A DNA stretch of 64,000 nt from Actinoplanes sichuanensis (GTDB lineage: Bacteria > Actinomycetota > Actinomycetes > Mycobacteriales > Micromonosporaceae), in assembly GCF_033097365.1 (NCBI RefSeq), contig NZ_AP028461.1, positions 8,308,001 through 8,372,000 of the forward strand, read 5' to 3'. A model generated the notes under the pieces. That model searched no databases, was not told the origin of the DNA, and worked only from the letters and a program-made list of their open reading frames with translations. A program made the position numbers and the translations under genes. This document shows positions 6,931 through 14,452 of the stretch, in pieces; within the stretch, counting starts at the first letter, position 1; each line of letters starts with the position of its first letter.

Positions 6931-9888
6931 TCAGCTGCGGACGGAAAGGTCCACGGTGTGACCGTCGGGGCCGCTCTGCGCCCCCTGGGCGGGGTGCGGC
7001 CCGGGGCCGGACGGCACGCCCGGACCGCGCTCACCCGGTTGCCCGTGACTGCCGACCTGGCCGTGGCCGCCCGGCTGGCCCGGATAGTCCTGGTCCGGGT
7101 AATCCGGCTGACCCCCGAAGTCGGGCTGACCTCCAAAGTCGGGCTGACCACTCCCACCTGGCCGACCACGGAAGGCCGGCTGACCACTCCCGCCCGGCTG
7201 ACCGCGGAAGGTGGGCGGTCCCGCGAAATCGGACGGACCAGCAAAATCGGACGGACCAGCGAAATCAGGCCGACCAGCGAAATCGGACGGCTCGTGACCA
7301 CCCGCCGGTCCGCGAAAATCGGACTGCCCGCGGAAGTCGGGCTGGCCGTCAAAGTCGGGCTTCCTGTTTCCGCCTGGCTGGCCGCCGAAGTCGGGCTGTC
7401 CGTTTCCGCCTGGCTGGCCCCGGAAGTCAGGCTGCCCGTTTCCGCCTGGCTGACCGCGGAAGTCAGGCTGCCCAGAACCGCCTGACTGCCCGCGGAAGTC
7501 AGGCTGGCCCGAAAAATCGGACTGGCCCGGGAAGTCCGGTTGACCCGGGTAGTCGGACTGGCCGTGACCGCCCGCCTGACCGCGGAAGTCCTGGCCGTGA
7601 AAGTCCGGCTGACCGGCATAGTCGGACTGACGCCGGTCACCAGCCTGGCCCCGGATGTCCTGCTGGCCCGGGAATTCGGACAGGCCTGGGCCCCGCAACT
7701 CCTGCGAACCGGGAAAATCAGACGAGCCCTGACCACGGAACTCCTGCGAACCCGGAAAATCAGACGGACCCTGACCCCGGAAGTGCTGCTGGCCGGCGTA
7801 TTCGGACTGTCCGCCACGGACGTCAGGCTGGCCACTCGGCTGGGCAGGGAACTCCGGCTGACCCTGGCCACCCGCCTGGCGGAAGTCCGGCTGGTCGCGG
7901 CTGTCGGGCTGGTCGTGGAAGTCCTGCTGAGCGTGGTAGTCGGGCAGTGGTGGCAGCACCTGGCCGGTCAGCGGCGCCTGGGTGTCGGATGACGAGTGGC
8001 CGTGATAGCCCGGGAGTGGTGGCAGCACCTGGCCGGACAACGGCGGCTGCGCACCGGCCACGCCGCTGCCGGGGCCGGCCGACATCGGCTGGCCGGGAGC
8101 GGCGTACCCCGTCCCTGGCAGGCTCGAACCCGGACCGCCCGGGATGCCGGAGCCGGGAATCGGCTGGCCCGGCGGCACCGCGGCCGGGTCGTGCGGCATG
8201 CCTGATGGCGGACCGAGGGGGACGCTCGGCGAGCCCGGGCCGGACGGCATGCCCTGGCCGACGGGAACGGCCTGCGGCGGCATCGCCGGATGGCCGGCGG
8301 GCGGGGCCGACGGCATGCCCTGCGGAGGGCCGGACGGCATATTCGGCGGCATCGGATTGTTCGGCGGGCCGGGAACGCTCGGGGAACCGGCGGGGCCATG
8401 CGAACCAGCGGAACCCTGCGAACCGGAAGGACCATGCGAACCGGAAGGACCATGCGAACCCGAGGTGCCCGACGAGCCGGTGGAACCGGGCGGGCCGGAC
8501 TGGCCCGGAGAGCCTCCGGTGCTGCTGGGCGGCCCGGCGTGAGCGGCGCCGACCAGACGGCGGGCGATCTCCGGGGCCGCGGCCCAGTGCAGACCGAGCT
8601 GGGAGGCGTGCACCTGACGCCAGACGAAACCCTCCGGGTTGCCGCCCGACCAGGTCCACGCCGGGGTGGCGCCGGCCCGCGGCGTGACGACCGCGCGGTG
8701 CTGTTTGTACCCGGTGATCCGGGCGCCGGCCGGGGCCAGCACCGACGTACCGGGGGCGGTGGCCTCGCGGTATCCGGCGACGGTCTGCTCGGCGGTGGTC
8801 GCGGTCGCGTCCAGGACGCCGCACATCGGACGCCCGTCCAGCTCGTGACCGAGCCATGGCAGAGCGACACCCTCGGCGATGACCGGCCAGCCGTCCCGAG
8901 CGAACTGGGCGACGGCCGAACAGAGCCGACGGTTGGCGGAGAGCTCTTCGGCGTACCCCTCGGGAAGTCCCGAACCGACGACCAGCCCGCGCGTTCCCGG
9001 CGGTAGTGCCTCGTCGCGAAGCGGGTCGACCACCGCGACGTCCGCACCGGCGGCGGTGAGCAGCTCGGCCGTCTCCACGTAGGTGTAGGGGGCGCCCTGG
9101 CCCCCGGCCAGGGCGATCACCGGCCGGAAGTCGAACTGCTGGTCCCCGGCCGCCTCGGACGGGGTCCAGATGGGGCCGGGGATCGGCGGCGCCGACGAGG
9201 CGAGCGCCACCAGGCGCTCGATGTCGAGGGAGCCGGCGACGGCCTCGCCGAGGCGGCGCACCGCGCGGCCGGCCTCGACGGTCCGGTGCGCCACCGGAAC
9301 CAGCCCGTGGGTGCGGGCCGGAAGCGCGTTGGGCAGGTCACCACGGTGCAGCGCGCCGAGCACCGGCATGCCGATGTCGTCCATGGCACTGCGCAGCATC
9401 TGCTCGTGCCGGTCCGAGGCGACCCGGTTGAGGATCACGCCACCGAGATGCACCATCTCGTCGAACATCCGGAAACCGTGCACCAGAGCGGCCAGCGAGT
9501 GGCCCATCGCGGCGACGTCGACGACCAGGACGACGGGCGCGCGCAGGGCGGCCGCGACCGAGGCGGTGCCGTCGATCTCCGGCTGGCCGGTGAGGCTGTC
9601 GAACAGGCCCATCGCGCCCTCGATGACGGCGACCTGGGCGCCGGAGGCCCCGTGGGCGAAGAGCGGCGCGACTCGCTGGGCGCCGACCAACCGCGGGTCG
9701 AGGTTGCGGCCGGGCCGGCCGGCCGCGAGACCGAGGTACGCCGCGTCGGTGTGATCCGGGCCGACCTTGAAACCCGCCGTCGGGACGCCACGGCCACTGA
9801 GGGCAGCGAGCAGTCCCACGGCGATGGCCGTCTTGCCGTGGCCCGACGACGGCGCGCTCACGACCAGACGAGGCTGGGCGGTGATCAA
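6931..9888 (-). CDS. cobB: CobB-like cobyrinate a,c-diamide synthase with degenerate glutaminase site and ~530-residue repetitive tail
   Basis: 985 residues, about twice the family size. Residues 1-235 are the ATP-dependent amidoligase domain, with P-loop SAPSSGHGKTAIA near 12-22 and KVGPDHTDAAYLG at 41. Residues 255-450 are the class I glutaminase-like domain, but the motif that normally reads AECGG reads AEGVA at 338-342, so the nucleophilic cysteine is absent; HASQLGLHW at 427 is kept. Family members use glutamine to amidate carboxylates a and c of cobyrinate. Residues 452-985 are low complexity: first PSG/GSHGPSG collagen-like, then Met/Pro-rich, then many GQPDFRGQPGG-like units. The start is TTG 9888 behind GGGGGAG. 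A dead or ammonia-using enzyme, or a new role, must be considered. Confidence 0.85.
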   Translation of the reverse strand: MITAQPRLVVSAPSSGHGKTAIAVGLLAALSGRGVPTAGFKVGPDHTDAAYLGLAAGRPGRNLDPRLVGAQRVAPLFAHGASGAQVAVIEGAMGLFDSLTGQPEIDGTASVAAALRAPVVLVVDVAAMGHSLAALVHGFRMFDEMVHLGGVILNRVASDRHEQMLRSAMDDIGMPVLGALHRGDLPNALPARTHGLVPVAHRTVEAGRAVRRLGEAVAGSLDIERLVALASSAPPIPGPIWTPSEAAGDQQFDFRPVIALAGGQGAPYTYVETAELLTAAGADVAVVDPLRDEALPPGTRGLVVGSGLPEGYAEELSANRRLCSAVAQFARDGWPVIAEGVALPWLGHELDGRPMCGVLDATATTAEQTVAGYREATAPGTSVLAPAGARITGYKQHRAVVTPRAGATPAWTWSGGNPEGFVWRQVHASQLGLHWAAAPEIARRLVGAAHAGPPSSTGGSPGQSGPPGSTGSSGTSGSHGPSGSHGPSGSQGSAGSHGPAGSPSVPGPPNNPMPPNMPSGPPQGMPSAPPAGHPAMPPQAVPVGQGMPSGPGSPSVPLGPPSGMPHDPAAVPPGQPIPGSGIPGGPGSSLPGTGYAAPGQPMSAGPGSGVAGAQPPLSGQVLPPLPGYHGHSSSDTQAPLTGQVLPPLPDYHAQQDFHDQPDSRDQPDFRQAGGQGQPEFPAQPSGQPDVRGGQSEYAGQQHFRGQGPSDFPGSQEFRGQGSSDFPGSQELRGPGLSEFPGQQDIRGQAGDRRQSDYAGQPDFHGQDFRGQAGGHGQSDYPGQPDFPGQSDFSGQPDFRGQSGGSGQPDFRGQPGGNGQPDFRGQPGGNGQPDFGGQPGGNRKPDFDGQPDFRGQSDFRGPAGGHEPSDFAGRPDFAGPSDFAGPSDFAGPPTFRGQPGGSGQPAFRGRPGGSGQPDFGGQPDFGGQPDYPDQDYPGQPGGHGQVGSHGQPGERGPGVPSGPGPHPAQGAQSGPDGHTVDLSVRS
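6975..8530 (-). repeat. In-frame repeat array encoding the CobB tail
   Basis: The DNA is built of short degenerate units that stay in frame for about 1.5 kb. In the 3' two thirds the unit encodes variants of G-Q-P/S-D-F/Y-x-G-Q with interspersed GG(N/S/H)G. In the 5' third the units encode SGSHGP and GPPQGMPS-like peptides. No frameshift or stop interrupts it, which argues that it is translated. Confidence 0.8.
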
Positions 9889-9951
9889 TGTCTCCCCCGA
9901 GGTTTCCGCAGGCGGCCGCCACGTGTTCTATCGACTGCCGGATGTCGCAGA

Positions 9952-9990
9952 CTACCTGGCTGCGGCAGGAGCCACCGCTTCGCCAGGTAG
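9952..9990. promoter_or_regulatory. Inverted repeat overlapping the SURF1 -10 element
   Basis: CTACCTGGC (9952-9960) and GCCAGGTAG (9982-9990) are perfect 9-bp inverted arms separated by 21 bases. They lie between divergent cobB and the SURF1 gene. The last three bases of the right arm are the first three of the TAGCCT -10 element, so a protein bound here would block that promoter. A regulatory role is inferred; it could also be a structural hairpin. Confidence 0.45.
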
Positions 9991-9993
9991 CCT
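9988..9993 (+). promoter_or_regulatory. -10 element TAGCCT, leaderless start
   Basis: TAGCCT, six bases, then GTG at 10000. No Shine-Dalgarno is visible. Confidence 0.55.
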
Positions 9994-9999
9994 CATGGG

Positions 10000-11106
10000 G
10001 TGTATCGGTTCCTGCTGACCCGGCGCTGGCTGGGTGCTGCCGCGCTCACGATCGTCGCCTCGGTGGTCATGGTGCTGCTCGGCAATTGGCAGCTGGATCG
10101 TTATCGGGAACGCACTGCCATCAATACCCGGATCGACAACGCCAACGCCGTCGCGGCCGTCCCGCTGACCGAGGCGCTCGCCGCCCCGACCGTCGCCGGG
10201 ACGCCCGGTCCCGACCCCGGCGAGGCTGTGGCCTGGACAAAGGTGACCGTCAGCGGCCGCTACGACCCGGCCAACGAGATTCAGGCCCGGGGGCGCACGG
10301 TCGCCAACGAGGTCGGTTTCGAGATCATCACGCCGCTGATCCTCGACGACGGTACGGCTGTGCTCATCGACCGGGGCTGGGTGCCCGCGCCACCCGGTGG
10401 TGCGCTCGAATCACCACAGGTCCCGGCCGCCCCGACCGGCCGGGTCACCGTCGTCGGCCAGGTACACCTGTCGGAAAGCCGACCCGCTCCGGTGGAACGT
10501 CGCGACGGTCGTCTGGACACCCGGCGAGTGAGTCTGCCCCGGTTGGCGACCGAGCTTCCGTTTCCGGTGTACGGGGCGTATGTGCTGTTGACCGAGCAGA
10601 CCCCGGCGGCCGATCCGGCGTTCGTGACGATCCCCATTCCGCACGAGGACTCGTGGCAGAACGGTGGCTACGCCGTCCAGTGGTGGCTCTTCGCCGGCAT
10701 GGTTTACGTCCTGTTCGGCTGGCAGGCGCGACGCGAGGCGCAGGAGGCGTCGGGCGGTCCCCGGCCCGCTCAGCCCGCCGCCCGACCACGGGACCGGCTC
10801 GCCGACGCCGACTCACGCGACCGGGTCACCGAGGCGGACAGCCGCGACCGGGTCGCCGCAGCGGATCGGAGGGCGGCCGCAACCGAGGACCGCGTCGCCG
10901 CAGCCGACCGGAAAGCGGCCGCAACCGAGGACCGCGTCGCCGCAGCCGACCGGAAAGCGGCCGCAACCGAGGACCGCGTCGCCGCAGCCGACCGGAAAGC
11001 GGCCGCAACCGAAGACCGCGTCGCCGCAGCCGACCGGAAGGCGGCCGAGGCGGCGGATCGTGTGGCGGAGGCGGACCGGAAGGCCGCCGAGGCCGGGACC
11101 AACTGA
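10000..11106 (+). CDS. SURF1-family protein with helical repeat tail
   Basis: A 368-residue membrane protein. The SURF1 core has a first membrane helix (residues ~5-25) ending in GNWQLDRY, a periplasmic domain with WTKVTVSGRYDP, TPLILDDGTAVLIDRGWVP and GRVTVVGQV, and a second helix near VQWWLFAGMVYVLFGW (~225-245). SURF1 proteins assist cytochrome c oxidase assembly, probably in heme a handling. After residue ~250 the protein departs from the family: an Arg/Ala/Asp/Glu-rich tail with a 14-residue unit DRVAAADRKAAATE repeated about four times, predicted helical or coiled-coil and cytoplasmic. The core call is firm; the tail function is unknown. Confidence 0.85.
   Translation: MYRFLLTRRWLGAAALTIVASVVMVLLGNWQLDRYRERTAINTRIDNANAVAAVPLTEALAAPTVAGTPGPDPGEAVAWTKVTVSGRYDPANEIQARGRTVANEVGFEIITPLILDDGTAVLIDRGWVPAPPGGALESPQVPAAPTGRVTVVGQVHLSESRPAPVERRDGRLDTRRVSLPRLATELPFPVYGAYVLLTEQTPAADPAFVTIPIPHEDSWQNGGYAVQWWLFAGMVYVLFGWQARREAQEASGGPRPAQPAARPRDRLADADSRDRVTEADSRDRVAAADRRAAATEDRVAAADRKAAATEDRVAAADRKAAATEDRVAAADRKAAATEDRVAAADRKAAEAADRVAEADRKAAEAGTN
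10888..11055 (+). repeat. 42-bp tandem repeat inside the SURF1 gene
   Basis: Four adjacent 42-bp units begin at 10888, 10930, 10972 and 11014. The copies are almost identical, with single-base differences such as GAG/GAA and GCG/GCC. Each encodes the same 14 residues. The near identity suggests recent expansion. Confidence 0.85.
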
Positions 11107-11175
11107 TTCGCCAGCCGGTCCAGGTCGGCGGCGGCGGTGTGCGAGCGTCGCCTCGCGACGGAGGACGACGCCGAT

Positions 11176-11181
11176 TAATGT
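11176..11181 (+). promoter_or_regulatory. -10 element TAATGT, leaderless start
   Basis: TAATGT, seven bases, then ATG at 11189. Confidence 0.45.
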
Positions 11182-11188
11182 CGCGGGC

Positions 11189-11638
11189 ATGACCTTCCCG
11201 TCGGGTGATCCGTGGGGCGTTCCGACGCCTCCGCCCGCGTCCGTGACGCCGGGCCCATCGGAGACCCCGGAAACACCCGAGCCGTCCGGACCGGTGATCG
11301 TGGAGATCGCCGAGATGCAGATCACCTCCACCCGGGTGCACACCCCGGTGGGAGACCTGCCGCTGGCCGGTTCCCGGTGGTTGGTCACCGATCATTGGAC
11401 GAGCCAGCGGCGCACGCCCACTTGGGCGAAGATCGTGGCCTTCGCCGGCATCTGCTTCACCGCCGGGCTCAGCCTCTTCCTGCTGATGTTCAAGGAGCAG
11501 GTCGCGCAGGGCACCGTGAACGTCACCGTGACGAGCGGTCAGCAGCAGTACGTCTCCCGCGTCCCGGTCCAACACGAGGACGATGTGGCCGCCATCAACC
11601 AGCAGGTCAACTACATCCGGAGCCTCGCCGCCCTGTAA
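11189..11638 (+). CDS. Hypothetical single-pass membrane protein with proline-rich N-terminus
   Basis: 149 residues, not recognised. A Pro/Thr-rich stretch (about 8-35) is followed by IVEIAEMQITSTRVHTPVGDLPLAGSRW, resembling a short beta-rich cytoplasmic domain. One membrane helix lies near IVAFAGICFTAGLSLFLLMF (~90-110). The remaining ~40 residues (GTVNVTVTSGQQQYVSRVPV) look extracytoplasmic. Its size and layout fit small actinobacterial membrane proteins annotated only as hypothetical. It follows the SURF1 gene by 82 bases but has its own leaderless promoter. Confidence 0.7.
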   Translation: MTFPSGDPWGVPTPPPASVTPGPSETPETPEPSGPVIVEIAEMQITSTRVHTPVGDLPLAGSRWLVTDHWTSQRRTPTWAKIVAFAGICFTAGLSLFLLMFKEQVAQGTVNVTVTSGQQQYVSRVPVQHEDDVAAINQQVNYIRSLAAL

Positions 11639-11671
11639 CGGACCGCGAGCCGAGGGCAGGCGCGACCGTGG

Positions 11672-13456
11672 TCACTCCGGTGCGGGCGGGTGACCGGCGC
11701 CGATCGCCCGGACCGTGTCGATGGTGTCGGCTTCGCCGGCGGATTTGTCGTCGCGGTAGCGGAGCACCCGAGCGAACCGCAGCGCCACACCACCCGGATA
11801 TCGCGGTGACGTCTGGACGCCGTCGAAGGCGATCTCCACCACCTGTTCGGGCCGGACGGTCACGCCCCATCCGTTGTCGGCGACGGCCAACTCCTGGAAC
11901 CGCTCGGTCTGCCAACGGAGCAGTTCGTCGGTGAGGCCCTTGAACGTCTTGCCGAGCATCACGAACCCGCCCGACTCCGGATCACGGGCGCCGAGATGCA
12001 GGTTGGACAGCCAGCCATGGCGGCGACCGTGACCCCACTCGACCGCGAGAACGACCAGGTCGAGAGTGTGCCGGGGTTTCACCTTCACCCAGGCGGAGCC
12101 GCGGCGGCCGACGTCGTAGGGCGCCTCCGGATCCTTGATCACGACGCCTTCCTGGCCCGCGGCCAGGGCCGCGGCGAACACGGCGGCCGCCTGCTCCTCG
12201 CTCTCGACGACCGACCGGCCGACGGTCGCGGCCGCCGGGACGGTCTCGGCGAGGGCGGCCCATCGAACCCGGCCCGGCTCATCGAGAAGATCAACACCAT
12301 CAAGATGAAGAAGATCGAAGAAGTACGGCCGAAGCCCGCCCGCCGGAGAGCCACCCCGAGAAGCAGCCGCCGGTGAGCCACCCCGAAAAGAGGCCGCCGG
12401 AGGGCCGCCCGCCGAAGTGCCACCTCGGAAAGCGGCCGGAGCACCGCCTTGGAACGGCTCCGCCGCGGGCACCGCACCGGCCGTTCCAGCCGCCGCGGGT
12501 GCGCCACCGTCCGCGGCCGGAAGTCCGGAAGCGACATCGACTGCGGCGGCCGGTTCGCCGCCCGGAGGAGGAGCCGCGCGAACCGAGGACCGGGCACCAC
12601 GGGTCGCGGCCCGGCTGGACGTCTCCTGGAACGGGCGGGGTCGGCCCGTCTCGTCGAGCAGCATGGCCTCGCCGTCGAGGATCGCCTCGCGCAGCGGCAG
12701 TGCCCGGACCTGGGCGACCACCTCCGGCAGCCGGGCGGTGATGTCGTCGAGGCTGCGGGTGTAGACGGCCACGTCGTCGCCGGAACGGTGCACCTGGATG
12801 CGGATGCCGTCGAGCTTGTCGTCGACGGCGGCGGGCATGCCGGTGGCGAGCAGGGCGGCCGCAACGTCGGGGGCGCTGCTCGCCAACATCGGGCTCAGCG
12901 GGGTACCGACACGCAGGTGGATCTGGGCGAGGGCGGGCGCACCACCGATCAGGGCGGCCTCGGCCACGATCTTCAGGTCACCGGCGAGCAGTAGTGCCCG
13001 CCGGACGGTGGCGGCCGGAACCTCGGCGGCGGACGCGATCGCCTCGGCCAGCAGGCCGGCCTGGGCGCCCTGTCGCAGCTCGCCGCCGAACAGGCCGATG
13101 AGCAGTAGCTGCTCGGGAGCGGTGGCCGCACCGAACAGGGCTCCGAGCATCTGTTTCCGGCGGGCCTGTGACCCGGTGCCGGAGACGGCCGAGATCTCCG
13201 CGATCGCCGCGTCGACCTCGGCCACGGTGAGGGTGGGCTCAGCGGCGGGCGCGGGCCGGTCACGCAACGAGGCGTAGCCGACCCCGGTCTGACGCTGTCG
13301 CAGCTCACCGGCCAGGTAGGCGGCCCCGGCGACGATCTCGCCGGGGTCCAGCCGCCGCAACGCACCGGCAAGCAGCTCGATCTTGGCCTTACGGCCCGAG
13401 GTCGCGGCGACCGCGGCCGAGGTGGCTGCTATGTCAACGAACCGCACGATCCCCAT
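11672..13456 (-). CDS. ligB: ATP-dependent DNA ligase with low-complexity insert
   Basis: 594 residues. The N-terminal ~200 residues form the helical DNA-binding domain. The adenylation domain has motif I KLDGIR at 214-219, with the AMP-accepting lysine, DGEAMLL near 261, EGVVIKDP and WVKVKP (motifs IV and V). An OB-fold domain follows (VEIAFDGVQ, GVALRFARVLRYRDDK). It seals nicks using ATP and corresponds to mycobacterial LigB, an accessory ligase. Between FQETSSR (~280) and LRPYFFDLLHLDG (~375) there are about 90 Ala/Gly/Pro/Ser residues with repeated FRGGSPA-like units where relatives have a short loop. The position is on the protein surface, so activity may be unaffected. Confidence 0.9.
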   Translation of the reverse strand: MGIVRFVDIAATSAAVAATSGRKAKIELLAGALRRLDPGEIVAGAAYLAGELRQRQTGVGYASLRDRPAPAAEPTLTVAEVDAAIAEISAVSGTGSQARRKQMLGALFGAATAPEQLLLIGLFGGELRQGAQAGLLAEAIASAAEVPAATVRRALLLAGDLKIVAEAALIGGAPALAQIHLRVGTPLSPMLASSAPDVAAALLATGMPAAVDDKLDGIRIQVHRSGDDVAVYTRSLDDITARLPEVVAQVRALPLREAILDGEAMLLDETGRPRPFQETSSRAATRGARSSVRAAPPPGGEPAAAVDVASGLPAADGGAPAAAGTAGAVPAAEPFQGGAPAAFRGGTSAGGPPAASFRGGSPAAASRGGSPAGGLRPYFFDLLHLDGVDLLDEPGRVRWAALAETVPAAATVGRSVVESEEQAAAVFAAALAAGQEGVVIKDPEAPYDVGRRGSAWVKVKPRHTLDLVVLAVEWGHGRRHGWLSNLHLGARDPESGGFVMLGKTFKGLTDELLRWQTERFQELAVADNGWGVTVRPEQVVEIAFDGVQTSPRYPGGVALRFARVLRYRDDKSAGEADTIDTVRAIGAGHPPAPE

Positions 13457-13479
13457 CCTGGCAGCCGATCACGTTCACC

Positions 13480-13930
13480 GTGTGCCCCCGTGACACACGA
13501 AGAAAACGATCCACCGAAACCAAACCGCACCGCGGCCCCGCACCGCGGCAAGACACCACCGCGAGGCCCGCGGCCGAACACGGCCTCATCCCCGCAAGGC
13601 CCGCACCGCGCCAGCACTCGCCGATGGACACCGCCTCACCACACAGAGCCCACCGGGCACGCACCCGCGGACCGGCACGGCCTCACCGCACGGAGCCCAT
13701 CGGGCACGACGCCCGCGAGCTAGGCCGGAAAGGGCACGACGCCCGCGAGCGGGCCGAAAAGGGCACGAGCTCGCTGCGCCCAAAGAGGCGACGCTCGTAA
13801 TGACTAAAAGGAACAAGAAACTCGAAGTGGCCAAAATGGCACGGTTCCCGTCGGCGGCCTGCGTCTCTTAACCCGCCAGCGGCCCGAAACGGCACGGCAC
13901 CCGCCAGCGGCCTGAAAGGGCACGATCCGC
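13480..13930. repeat. Non-coding degenerate ~28-30-bp repeats
   Basis: The 588 bases between the ligase start and the next gene contain no convincing gene. They hold scattered copies of a degenerate unit with a GGGCACGACGCCCGCGAGC core. Adjacent copies lie at 13702 and 13732, and related CCGCCAGCGGCC-GAAA-GGCACG units at about 13872-13897 and 13898-13925. A second repeated block (CACGGAGCCCATCGGGCACG-like) occurs near 13640 and 13685. Reading frames across it are composition artefacts. Confidence 0.6.
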
Positions 13931-14044
13931 AGTCGTCAGGCCGCCCCGGGTGGGGACTCGCGACGGCGTTGGGTGGTCACGGATGTCCTCACCCCGTACC
14001 CCCAGGGAAGTTGTCGGAATTTGGCCTTGGGTTTGGAATCTTCG

Positions 14045-14389
14045 TCATGCGGCTTTGGGCTCCTCGATGCGGAAGCCGCGGGCTCGGACCGCGTCAGCGA
14101 CCCGGGCCAGCTCGGCGTCGAGCGTGCAGAGGACTTTGGAGAGATCGTCGAGGTGATCGGTGAGGGTGGCGTCGTCCCACCCGGAGACGTCGACGTCGCC
14201 GAGGGCGCGGGCCGCGGCACGGAGCCGGGCGATCGACTCGATCCGCTCGCGTGTGCGAAGACGGTCGAGCGAGTCACGTGGGCCGGCGGGGGTCACCCGG
14301 GCCGCGCGACCGGCCAGCGCAGCGGAGAGCTGCGTGGCAGGCCTGTTGGTGGCAGGCATGTTCGGTGCAGGCGAGGCAATCGAACGCAT
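14045..14389 (-). CDS. Hypothetical helical protein
   Basis: 114 residues, not recognised. It is predicted almost wholly helical with heptad-like spacing: RLRTRERIESIARLRAAARAL and LTDHLDDLSKVLCTLDAELARVADAVRARG. A disordered N-terminus of ~25 residues precedes this. No signal or membrane segment is seen. The start ATG 14389 is supported by a TAGGAT -10 element six bases upstream. It lies downstream of the flavin monooxygenase start region on the opposite side and shows no operon link. Confidence 0.6.
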   Translation of the reverse strand: MRSIASPAPNMPATNRPATQLSAALAGRAARVTPAGPRDSLDRLRTRERIESIARLRAAARALGDVDVSGWDDATLTDHLDDLSKVLCTLDAELARVADAVRARGFRIEEPKAA

Positions 14390-14395
14390 GTTCGA

Positions 14396-14401
14396 ATCCT
14401 A
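14396..14401 (-). promoter_or_regulatory. -10 element TAGGAT, leaderless start
   Basis: Read on the minus strand: TAGGAT, six bases (TCGAAC), then ATG 14389. Confidence 0.5.
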
Positions 14402-14452
14402 ACAGGAACGGACGCCGTCGACACCGCCGATCCACCCTGTGGACGCCGAATT

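Noticed and set aside
6429..8687. 752-codon plus-strand frame opposite the CobB tail
   Set aside because: The repetitive DNA opens several frames. This one has no domain and runs antisense from the TIGR03086-like gene into CobB; the CobB frame is continuous with a conserved domain.
13480..13800. Overlapping small frames in the gap after the DNA ligase
   Set aside because: Translations are Arg/His/Pro-rich composition products of the repeats, with no start signal or similarity.
13700..13925. Possible CRISPR array
   Set aside because: Copies are degenerate, adjacent or irregularly spaced, and no unique equal-length spacers or cas genes occur.
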